A stretch of 64,000 nt of DNA from Auanema rhodensis. Its lineage: Eukaryota > Nematoda > Chromadorea > Rhabditida > Rhabditidae. The position numbers and the translations under genes were made by a program. The stretch spans positions 13,407,638 to 13,471,637 of the forward strand of contig OZ059900.1 of the NCBI GenBank assembly GCA_964057225.1, read 5' to 3'. Below, piece after piece: positions 50,759 through 61,877 of this stretch; positions within the stretch are counted from its first letter, which is position 1, and each line of letters starts with the position of its first letter. The notes beneath the pieces are model-generated. The model had not been told where the DNA came from. It made no database searches and saw nothing but the letters and a program-made list of their open reading frames with translations.

Positions 50759-53608
50759 ATGCCAAAGCAAAACAAATTTGAATATGAACATGACGCGTCT
50801 TTTACATTATAATTTGACCGGATAAAGCTTTGTATAGCTTTGTACACTGATCACATATACGGCGATAGGCTAGAACAGTTTATAAGTTTCCTGAATAGAT
50901 TTGGTTTAATTACCCAAGTTAAAGGTAGTATCTCAATCTAACCAGAGAACTTCTGAGTTGGAAATACATTTTGGAAAGCACACCATGAGTGTGCAATATT
51001 GAAAACTGTCTGTCTTAGTATGATTATATGACACTATAGATGCCAAAGCAGAACAAATTTGAATATGAACATGACGCGTCTTTTACATTATAGTTTGACC
51101 GGATAAAGCTTTGTATAGCTTTGTATAGCTTTGTACACTGATCACATATACGGCGATAGGCTAGAACAGTTCATAAGTTTCCTGAATAGATTTGGTTTAA
51201 TTACCCAAGTTAGAGGTAGTATCTCAATCTAACCAAAGAACTTCTGAGTTGGAAATACATTTTGGAAAGCACACCATGAGTGTGCAATATTGAAAACTGT
51301 CTGTCTTAGTATGATTATATGACACTATAGATGCCAAAGCAAAACAAATTTGAATATGAACATGACGCGTCTTTTACATTATAGTTTCACCGGATAGAGC
51401 TTTGTATAGCTTTGTATAGCTTTGTACACTGATCACATATACGGCGATAGGCTAGAACAGTTCATAAGTTTCCTGAATAGATTTGGTTTAATTACCCAAG
51501 TTAGAGGTAGTATCTCAATCTAACCAAAGAACTTCAGAGTTGGAAATACATTTTGGAAAGCACACCATGAGTGTGCAATATTAAAAACTGTCTGTCTTAG
51601 TATGATTATATGACACTATAGATGCCAAAGCAAAACAAATTTGAATATGAACATGACGCGTCTTTTACATTATAGTTTCACCGGATAAAGCTTTGTATAG
51701 CTTTGTACACTGATCACATATACGGCGATAGGCTAGAACAGTTCATAAGTTTCCTGAATAGATTTGGTTTAATTACCCAAGTTAGAGGTAGTATCTCAAT
51801 CTAACCAAAGAACTTCTGAGTTGGAAATACATTTTGGAAAGCACACCATGAGTGTGCAATATTGAAAACTGTTTGTCTTAGTATGATTATATGACACTAT
51901 AGATGCCAAAGCAAAACAAATTTGAATATGAACATGACGCGTCTTTTACATTATAGTTTCACCGGATAAAGCTTTGTATAGCTTTGTACACTGATCACAT
52001 ATACGGCGATAGGCTAGAACAGTTCATAAGTTTCCTGAATAGATTTGGTTTAATTACCCAAGTTAGAGGTAGTATCTCAATCTAACCAGAGAACTTCTGA
52101 GTTGGAAATACATTTTGGAAAGCACACCATGAGTGTGCAATATTGAAAACTGTCTGTCTTAGTATGATTATATGACACTATAGATGCCAAAGCAAAACAA
52201 ATTTGAATATGAACATGACGCGTCTTTTACATTATAATTTGACCGGATAAAGCTTTGTATAGCTTTGTACACTGATCACATATACGGCGATAGGCTAGAA
52301 CACTTCATAAGTTTCCTGAATAGATTTGGTTTAATCACCCAAGTTAGAGGTAGTATCTCAATCTAACCAGAGAACTTCTGAGTTGGAAATACATTTTGGA
52401 AAGCACACCATGAGTGTGCAATATTGAAAACTGTCTGTCTTAGTATGATTATATGACACTATAGATGCCAAAGCAAAACAAATTTGAATATGAACATGAC
52501 GCGTCTTTTACATTATAGTTTGACCGGATAAAGCTTTGTATAGCTTTGTATAGCTTTGTACACTGATCACATATACGGCGATAGGCTAGAACAGTTCATA
52601 AGTTTCCTGAATAGATTTGGTTTAATTACCCAAGTTAGAGGTAGTATCTCAATCTAACCAAAGAACTTCTGAGTTGGAAATACATTTTGGAAAGCACACC
52701 ATGAGTGTGCAATATTGAAAACTGTCTGTCTTAGTATGATTATATGACACTATAGATGCCAAAGCAAAACAAATTTGAATATGAACATGACGCGTCTTTT
52801 ACATTATAGTTTCACCGGATAGAGCTTTGTATAGCTTTGTATAGCTTTGTACACTGATCACATATACGGCGATAGGCTAGAACAGTTCATAAGTTTCCTG
52901 AATAGATTTGGTTTAATTACCCAAGTTAGAGGTAGTATCTCAATCTAACCAAAGAACTTCTGAGTTGGAAATACATTTTGGAAAGCACACCATGAGTGTG
53001 CAATATTGAAAACTGTTTGTCTTAGTATGATTATATGACACTATAGATGCCAAAGCAGAACAAATTTGAATATGAACATGACGCGTCTTTTACATTATAG
53101 TTTGACCGGATAAAGCTTTGTATAGCTTTGTACACTGATCACATATACGGCGATAGGCTAGAACAGTTCATAAGTTTCCTGAATAGATTTGGTTTAATTA
53201 CCCAAGTTAGAGGTAGTATCTCAATCTAACCAAAGAACTTCTGAGTTGGAAATACATTTTGGAAAGCACACCATGAGTGTGCAATATTAAAAACTGTCTG
53301 TCTTAGTATGATTATATGACACTATAGATGCCAAAGCAAAACAAATTTGAATATGAACATGACGCGTCTTTTACATTATAGTTTCACCGGATAAAGCTTT
53401 GTATAGCTTTGTACACTGATCACATATACGGCGATAGGCTAGAACAGTTCATAAGTTTCCTGAATAGATTTGGTTTAATTACCCAAGTTAGAGGTAGTAT
53501 CTCAATCTAACCAAAGAACTTCTGAGTTGGAAATACATTTTGGAAAGCACACCATGAGTGTGCAATATTGAAAACTGTTTGTCTTAGTATGATTATATGA
53601 CACTATAG
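50759..53608 (+). repeat. Two diverged copies of a 1,425-bp five-monomer HOR
   Basis: Copies at 50759-52183 and 52184-53608 each have the pattern S L L S S. Both start with a TTATAATTTGACC S monomer, followed by an L monomer with TTGACCGG and an L monomer with GGATAGAGC and ACCAAAG. The last two monomers differ between copies (CAGAAC is present in the fourth monomer of the second copy only). The total length equals the HOR at 1306 but the order and tags differ, so the equality is not homology of the HOR. Confidence 0.8.
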
Positions 53609-53889
53609 ATGCCAAAGCAGAACAAATTTGAATATGAACATGACGCGTCTTTTACATTATAGTTTGACCGGATAAAGCTTTGTATAGATTTGTACACTGA
53701 GCACATATACGGCGATAGGCTAGAACAGTTCATAAGTTTCCTGAATAGATTTGGTTTAATTACCCAAGTTAGAGGTAGTATCTCAATCTAACCAGAGAAC
53801 TTCTGAGTTGGAAATACATTTTGGAAAGCACACCATGAGTGTGCAATATTGAAAACTGTTTGTCTTAGTATGATTATATGACACTATAG

Positions 53890-55304
53890 ATGCCAAAGGA
53901 AAACAAATTTGAATATGAACATGACGCGTCTTTTACATTATAGTTTGACCGGATAAAGCTTTGTATAGCTTTGTACACTGATCACATATACGGCGATAGG
54001 CTAGAACAGTTCATAAGTTTCCTGAATAGATTTGGATTTATTACCCAAGTTAAAGGTAGTATCTCAATCTAACCAGAGAACTTCTGAGTTGGAAATACAT
54101 TTTGGAAAGCACACCATGAGTGAGCAATATTGAAAACTGTCTGTCTTAGTATGATTATATAACACTATAGATGCCAAAGCAAAACAAATTTGAATATGAA
54201 CATGACGCGTCTTTTACATTATAGTTTGACTTGTTAAAGCTTTGTATAGCTTTGTACACTGATCACATATACGGCGATAGGCTAGAACAGTTCATAAGTT
54301 TCCTGAATAGATTTGGTTTAATCACCCAAGTTAGAGGTAGTATCTCAATCTAACCAGAGAACTTCTGAGTTGGAAATACATTTTGGAAAACACACCATGA
54401 GTGTGCAATATTGAAAATTGTCTGTCTTAGTATGATTATATGACACTATAGATGCCAAAGCAAAACAAATTTGAATATGAACATGACGCGTCTTTTACAT
54501 TATAGTTTCACCGGATAAAGCTTTGTATTGCTTTGTACACTGATCACATATACGGCGATAGGCTAGAACACTTCATAAGTTTCCTGAATAGATTTGGTTT
54601 AATCACCCAAGTTAGAGGTAGTATCTCAATCTAACCAGAGAACTTCTGAGTTGGAAATACATTTTGGAAAGCACACCATGAGTGTGCAATATTAAAAACT
54701 GTCTGTCTTAGTATGATTATATGACACTATAGATGCCAAAGCAAAACAAATTTGAATATGAACATGACGCGTCTTTTACATTATAGTTTCACCGGATAAA
54801 GCTTTGTATAGCTTTGTACACTGATCACATATACGGCGATAGGCTAGAACAGTTCATAAGTTTCCTGAATAGATTTGGTTTAATTACCCAAGTTAGAGGT
54901 AGTATCTCAATCTAACCAGAGAACTTCTGAGTTGGAAATACATTTTGGAAAGCACACCATGAGTGTGCAATATTAAAAACTGTCTGTCTTAGTATGATTA
55001 TATGACACTATAGATGCCAAAGCAAAACAAATTTGAATATGAACATGACGCGTCTTTTACATTATAGTTTCACCGGATAGAGCTTTGTATAGCTTTGTAT
55101 AGCTTTGTACACTGATCACATATACGGCGATAGGCTAGAACAGTTCATAAGTTTCCTGAATAGATTTGGTTTAATTACCCAAGTTAGAGGTAGTATCTCA
55201 ATCTAACCAGAGAACTTCTGAGTTGGAAATACATTTTGGAAAGCACACCATGAGTGTGCAATATTAAAAACTGTCTGTCTTAGTATGATTATATGACACT
55301 ATAG
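53890..55304 (+). repeat. Five-monomer block, copy A of a 1,415-bp duplication
   Basis: The order is S S S S L with tags CAAAGGAAAAC, GGATTTATT, GTGAGCAAT and TATATAACAC (monomer 1), TTGACTTGTT, AACACACC and AAAATTGTC (monomer 2), TGTATTGCTT and ACACTTCAT (monomer 3), and GGATAGAGC in monomer 5. The block recurs at 58466-59880, offset 4,576. The only change I noted is ATTAAAAAC against ATTGAAAAC at the end. A one-monomer CAGAAC copy at 53609 precedes it. Confidence 0.87.
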
Positions 55305-57050
55305 ATGCCAAAGCAAAACAAATTTGAATATGAACATGACGCGTCTTTTACATTATAGTTTCACCGGATAGAGCTTTGTATAGCTTTGTATAGCTTTGTA
55401 CACTGATCACATATACGGCGATAGGCTAGAACAGTTCATAAGTTTCCTGAATAGATTTGGTTTAATTACCCAAGTTAGAGGTAGTATCTCAATCTAACCA
55501 GAGAACTTCTGAGTTGGAAATACATTTTGGAAAGCACACCATGAGTGTGCAATATTAAAAACTGTCTGTCTTAGTATGATTATATGACACTATAGATGCC
55601 AAAGCAAAACAAATTTGAATATGAACATGACGCGTCTTTTACATTATAGTTTCACCGGATAGAGCTTTGTATAGCTTTGTATAGCTTTGTACACTGATCA
55701 CATATACGGCGATAGGCTAGAACAGTTCATAAGTTTCCTGAATAGATTTGGTTTAATTAGCCAAGTTAGAGGTAGTATCTCAATCTAACCAGAGAACTTC
55801 TGAGTTGGAAATACATTTTGGAAAGCACACCATGAGTGTGCAATATTAAAAACTGTCTGTCTTAGTATGATTATATGACACTATAGATGCCAAAGCAAAA
55901 CAAATTTGAATATGAACATGACGCGTCTTTTACATTATAGTTTCACCGGATAGAGCTTTGTATAGCTTTGTATAGCTTTGTACACTGATCACATATACGG
56001 CGATAGGCTAGAACAGTTCATAAGTTTCCTGAATAGATTTGGTTTAATTAGCCAAGTTAGAGGTAGTATCTCAATCTAACCAGAGAACTTCTGAGTTGGA
56101 AATACATTTTGGAAAGCACACCATGAGTGTGCAATATTAAAAACTGTCTGTCTTAGTATGATTATATGACACTATAGATGCCAAAGCAAAACAAATTTGA
56201 ATATGAACATGACGCGTCTTTTACATTATAGTTTCACCGGATAGAGCTTTGTATAGCTTTGTATAGCTTTGTACACTGATCACATATACGGCGATAGGCT
56301 AGAACAGTTCATAAGTTTCCTGAATAGATTTGGTTTAATTACCCAAGTTAGAGGTAGTATCTCAATCTAACCAGAGAACTTCTGAGTTGGAAATACATTT
56401 TGGAAAGCACACCATGAGTGTGCAATATTAAAAACTGTCTGTCTTAGTATGATTATATGACACTATAGATGCCAAAGCAAAACAAATTTGAATATGAACA
56501 TGACGCGTCTTTTACATTATAGTTTCACCGGATAGAGCTTTGTATAGCTTTGTATAGCTTTGTACACTGATCACATATACGGCGATAGGCTAGAACAGTT
56601 CATAAGTTTCCTGAATAGATTTGGTTTAATTAGCCAAGTTAGAGGTAGTATCTCAATCTAACCAGAGAACTTCTGAGTTGGAAATACATTTTGGAAAGCA
56701 CACCATGAGTGTGCAATATTAAAAACTGTCTGTCTTAGTATGATTATATGACACTATAGATGCCAAAGCAAAACAAATTTGAATATGAACATGACGCGTC
56801 TTTTACATTATAGTTTCACCGGATAGAGCTTTGTATAGCTTTGTATAGCTTTGTACACTGATCACATATACGGCGATAGGCTAGAACAGTTCATAAGTTT
56901 CCTGAATAGATTTGGTTTAATTAGCCAAGTTAGAGGTAGTATCTCAATCTAACCAGAGAACTTCTGAGTTGGAAATACATTTTGGAAAGCACACCATGAG
57001 TGTGCAATATTGAAAACTGTTTGTCTTAGTATGATTATATGACACTATAG
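55014..57050 (+). repeat. Run of seven GGATAGAGC L monomers with a trimer pattern
   Basis: Starts are at 55014, 55305, 55596, 55887, 56178, 56469 and 56760. All carry TTTCACCGGATAGAGC and three 10-bp units. TTAGCCAAG replaces TTACCCAAG in the copies at 55596, 55887, 56469 and 56760, giving C, G, G twice from 55305, an 873-bp trimer repeated at 56178. Otherwise the copies look identical. Confidence 0.88.
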
Positions 57051-58465
57051 ATGCCAAAGCAAAACAAATTTGAATATGAACATGACGCGTCTTTTACATT
57101 ATAGTTTCACCGGATAAAGCTTTGTATAGCTTTGTACACTGATCACATATACGGCGATAGGCTAGAACAGTTCATAAGTTTCCTGAATAGATTTGGTTTA
57201 ATTACCCGAGTTAGAGGTAGTATCTCAATCTAACCAAAGAACTTCTGAGTTGGAAATACATTTTGGAAAGCACACCATGAGTGTGCAATATTGAAAACTG
57301 TTTGTCTTAGTATGATTATATGACACTATAGATGCCAAAGCAAAACAAATTTGAATATGAACATGACGCGTCTTTTACATTATAGTTTCACCGGATAAAG
57401 CTTTGTATAGCTTTGTACACTGATCACATATACGGCGATAGGCTAGAACAGTTCATAAGTTTCCTGAATAGATTTGGTTTAATTACCCAAGTTAGAGGTA
57501 GTATCTCAATCTAACCAGAGAACTTCTGAGTTGGAAATACATTTTGGAAAGCACACCATGAGTGTGCAATATTGAAAACTGTTTGTCTTAGTATGATTAT
57601 ATGACACTATAGATGCCAAAGCAAAACAAATTTGAATATGAACATGACGCGTCTTTTACATTATAGTTTGACTTGTTAAAGCTTTGTATAGCTTTGTACA
57701 CTGATCACATATACGGCGATAGGCTAGAACACTTCATAAGTTTCCTGAATAGATTTGGTTTAATTACCCAAGTTAAAGGTAGTATCTCAATCTAACCAGA
57801 GAACTTCTGAGTTGGAAATACATTTTGGAAAGCACACCATGAGTGTGCAATATTGATAACTGTTTGTCTTAGTATGATTATATGACACTATAGATGCCAA
57901 AGCAAAACAAATTTGAATATGAACATGACGCGTCTTTTACATTATAATTTGACCGGATAAAGCTTTGTATAGCTTTGTACACTGATCACATATACGGCGA
58001 TAGGCTAGAACACTTCATAAGTTTCCTGAATAGATTTGGTTTAATCACCCAAGTTAGAGGTAGTATCTCAATCTAACCAGAGAACTTCTGAGTTGGAAAT
58101 ACATTTTGGAAAGCACACCATGAGTGTGCAATATTGAAAACTGTCTGTCTTAGTATGATTATATGACACTATAGATGCCAAAGCAAAACAAATTTGAATA
58201 TGAACATGACGCGTCTTTTACATTATAGTTTGACCGGATAAAGCTTTGTATAGCTTTGTATAGCTTTGTACACTGATCACATATACGGCGATAGGCTAGA
58301 ACAGTTTATAAGTTTCCTGAATAGATTTGGTTTAATTACCCAAGTTAGAGGTAGTATCTCAATCTAACCAGAGAACTTCTGAGTTGGAAATACATTTTGG
58401 AAAGCACACCACGAGTGTGCAATATTGAAAACTGTCTGTCTTAGTATGATTATATGACACTATAG
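57051..58465 (+). repeat. ACCCGAG to ATAATTTGACC monomer series, copy A
   Basis: The series is S (57051, ACCCGAG, ACCAAAG), S (57332), S (57613, TTGACTTGTT, ACACTTCAT, TTGATAACTG), S (57894, ATAATTTGACC) and L (58175, TTTATAAG, CCACGAG). It is repeated with one monomer missing at 61316-62449. Confidence 0.84.
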
Positions 58466-59880
58466 ATGCCAAAGGAAAACAAATTTGAATATGAACATGA
58501 CGCGTCTTTTACATTATAGTTTGACCGGATAAAGCTTTGTATAGCTTTGTACACTGATCACATATACGGCGATAGGCTAGAACAGTTCATAAGTTTCCTG
58601 AATAGATTTGGATTTATTACCCAAGTTAAAGGTAGTATCTCAATCTAACCAGAGAACTTCTGAGTTGGAAATACATTTTGGAAAGCACACCATGAGTGAG
58701 CAATATTGAAAACTGTCTGTCTTAGTATGATTATATAACACTATAGATGCCAAAGCAAAACAAATTTGAATATGAACATGACGCGTCTTTTACATTATAG
58801 TTTGACTTGTTAAAGCTTTGTATAGCTTTGTACACTGATCACATATACGGCGATAGGCTAGAACAGTTCATAAGTTTCCTGAATAGATTTGGTTTAATCA
58901 CCCAAGTTAGAGGTAGTATCTCAATCTAACCAGAGAACTTCTGAGTTGGAAATACATTTTGGAAAACACACCATGAGTGTGCAATATTGAAAATTGTCTG
59001 TCTTAGTATGATTATATGACACTATAGATGCCAAAGCAAAACAAATTTGAATATGAACATGACGCGTCTTTTACATTATAGTTTCACCGGATAAAGCTTT
59101 GTATTGCTTTGTACACTGATCACATATACGGCGATAGGCTAGAACACTTCATAAGTTTCCTGAATAGATTTGGTTTAATCACCCAAGTTAGAGGTAGTAT
59201 CTCAATCTAACCAGAGAACTTCTGAGTTGGAAATACATTTTGGAAAGCACACCATGAGTGTGCAATATTAAAAACTGTCTGTCTTAGTATGATTATATGA
59301 CACTATAGATGCCAAAGCAAAACAAATTTGAATATGAACATGACGCGTCTTTTACATTATAGTTTCACCGGATAAAGCTTTGTATAGCTTTGTACACTGA
59401 TCACATATACGGCGATAGGCTAGAACAGTTCATAAGTTTCCTGAATAGATTTGGTTTAATTACCCAAGTTAGAGGTAGTATCTCAATCTAACCAGAGAAC
59501 TTCTGAGTTGGAAATACATTTTGGAAAGCACACCATGAGTGTGCAATATTAAAAACTGTCTGTCTTAGTATGATTATATGACACTATAGATGCCAAAGCA
59601 AAACAAATTTGAATATGAACATGACGCGTCTTTTACATTATAGTTTCACCGGATAGAGCTTTGTATAGCTTTGTATAGCTTTGTACACTGATCACATATA
59701 CGGCGATAGGCTAGAACAGTTCATAAGTTTCCTGAATAGATTTGGTTTAATTACCCAAGTTAGAGGTAGTATCTCAATCTAACCAGAGAACTTCTGAGTT
59801 GGAAATACATTTTGGAAAGCACACCATGAGTGTGCAATATTGAAAACTGTCTGTCTTAGTATGATTATATGACACTATAG
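58466..59880 (+). repeat. Five-monomer block, copy B of a 1,415-bp duplication
   Basis: It matches 53890-55304 in order (S S S S L) and in all tags, including the rare GTGAGCAAT near 58696. The flanks differ: a TTTATAAG/CCACGAG L monomer precedes it (58175), and a similar L monomer follows at 59881. Confidence 0.87.
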
Positions 59881-60171
59881 ATGCCAAAGCAAAACAAATT
59901 TGAATATGAACATGACGCGTCTTTTACATTATAGTTTGACCGGATAAAGCTTTGTATAGCTTTGTATAGCTTTGTACACTGATCACATATACGGCGATAG
60001 GCTAGAACAGTTTATAAGTTTCCTGAATAGATTTGGTTTAATTACCCAAGTTAGAGGTAGTATCTCAATCTAACCAGAGAACTTCTGAGTTGGAAATACA
60101 TTTTGGAAAGCACACCACGAGTGTGCAATATTGAAAACTGTCTGTCTTAGTATGATTATATGACACTATAG

Positions 60172-60452
60172 ATGCCAAAGGAAAACAAATTTGAATATGA
60201 ACATGACGCGTCTTTTACATTATAGTTTCACCGGATAAAGCTTTGTATTGCTTTGTACACTGATCACATATACGGCGATAGGCTAGAACACTTCATAAGT
60301 TTCCTGAATAGATTTGGTTTAATCACCCAAGTTAGAGGTAGTATCTCAATCTAACCAGAGAACTTCTGAGTTGGAAATACATTTTGGAAAGCACACCATG
60401 AGTGTGCAATATTAAAAACTGTCTGTCTTAGTATGATTATATGACACTATAG
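60172..60452 (+). repeat. Chimeric monomer marking loss of two monomers
   Basis: The first part has CAAAGGAAAAC, as at 58466; from the TTTCACCGG site on it has TGTATTGCTT, ACACTTCAT and TTAATCACCC, as at 59028. The preceding L copy (59881) resembles 58175 at offset 1,706, while the following copy (60453) resembles 59309 at offset 1,144. The difference is 562 bp, exactly two S monomers. The exchange lies between the CAAAGG site and the TTTCACCGG site. Confidence 0.82.
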
Positions 60453-61596
60453 ATGCCAAAGCAAAACAAATTTGAATATGAACATGACGCGTCTTTTACA
60501 TTATAGTTTCACCGGATAAAGCTTTGTATAGCTTTGTACACTGATCACATATACGGCGATAGGCTAGAACAGTTCATAAGTTTCCTGAATAGATTTGGTT
60601 TAATTACCCAAGTTAGAGGTAGTATCTCAATCTAACCAGAGAACTTCTGAGTTGGAAATACATTTTGGAAAGCACACCATGAGTGTGCAATATTAAAAAC
60701 TGTCTGTCTTAGTATGATTATATGACACTATAGATGCCAAAGCAAAACAAATTTGAATATGAACATGACGCGTCTTTTACATTATAGTTTCACCGGATAG
60801 AGCTTTGTATAGCTTTGTATAGCTTTGTACACTGATCACATATACGGCGATAGGCTAGAACAGTTCATAAGTTTCCTGAATAGATTTGGTTTAATTACCC
60901 AAGTTAGAGGTAGTATCTCAATCTAACCAGAGAACTTCTGAGTTGGAAATACATTTTGGAAAGCACACCATGAGTGTGCAATATTAAAAACTGTCTGTCT
61001 TAGTATGATTATATGACACTATAGATGCCAAAGCAAAACAAATTTGAATATGAACATGACGCGTCTTTTACATTATAGTTTCACCGGATAGAGCTTTGTA
61101 TAGCTTTGTATAGCTTTGTACACTGATCACATATACGGCGATAGGCTAGAACAGTTCATAAGTTTCCTGAATAGATTTGGTTTAATTAGCCAAGTTAGAG
61201 GTAGTATCTCAATCTAACCAGAGAACTTCTGAGTTGGAAATACATTTTGGAAAGCACACCATGAGTGTGCAATATTGAAAACTGTTTGTCTTAGTATGAT
61301 TATATGACACTATAGATGCCAAAGCAAAACAAATTTGAATATGAACATGACGCGTCTTTTACATTATAGTTTCACCGGATAAAGCTTTGTATAGCTTTGT
61401 ACACTGATCACATATACGGCGATAGGCTAGAACAGTTCATAAGTTTCCTGAATAGATTTGGTTTAATTACCCGAGTTAGAGGTAGTATCTCAATCTAACC
61501 AAAGAACTTCTGAGTTGGAAATACATTTTGGAAAGCACAGCATGAGTGTGCAATATTGAAAACTGTTTGTCTTAGTATGATTATATGACACTATAG
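60453..61596 (+). repeat. TTTCACCGG and GGATAGAGC monomers
   Basis: Starts are at 60453 (S), 60734 (L), 61025 (L, TTAGCCAAG) and 61316 (S, ACCCGAG, ACCAAAG). The last L copy followed by an ACCCGAG S copy repeats the transition at 56760-57331. The copy at 61316 has GCACAGC in the dyad near 61537, which breaks one stem pair. Confidence 0.83.
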
Positions 61597-61877
61597 ATGC
61601 CAAAGCAAAACAAATTTGAATATGAACATGACGCGTCTTTTACATTATAGTTTCACCGGATAAAGCTTTGTATAGCTTTGTACACTGATCACATATACGG
61701 CGATAGGCTAGAACACTTCATAAGTTTCCTGAATAGATTTGGTTTAATTACCCAAGTTAGAGGTAGTATCTCAATCTAACCAGAGAACTTCTGAGTTGGA
61801 AATACATTTTGGAAAGCACACCATGAGTGTGCAATATTGATAACTGTTTGTCTTAGTATGATTATATGACACTATAG
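61597..61877 (+). repeat. Chimeric monomer marking loss of one monomer
   Basis: The 5' part (TTTCACCGG) is like 57332 and the 3' part (ACACTTCAT, TTGATAACTG) is like 57613. Monomer 61316 aligns with 57051 at offset 4,265 and monomer 61878 aligns with 57894 at offset 3,984; the difference is 281. The exchange lies between the TTTCACCGG site and the ACACTTCAT site. Confidence 0.8.

Noticed and set aside
50759-53608. Homology of the 1,425-bp HOR here with the 1,425-bp HOR at 1306
   Set aside because: The lengths agree only because both have three S and two L monomers; the order and diagnostic bases differ.
55014-57050. Long frame through L monomers, because 291 is divisible by three
   Set aside because: The frame would be kept from copy to copy, but each monomer has stops in all frames, so no long product is possible.
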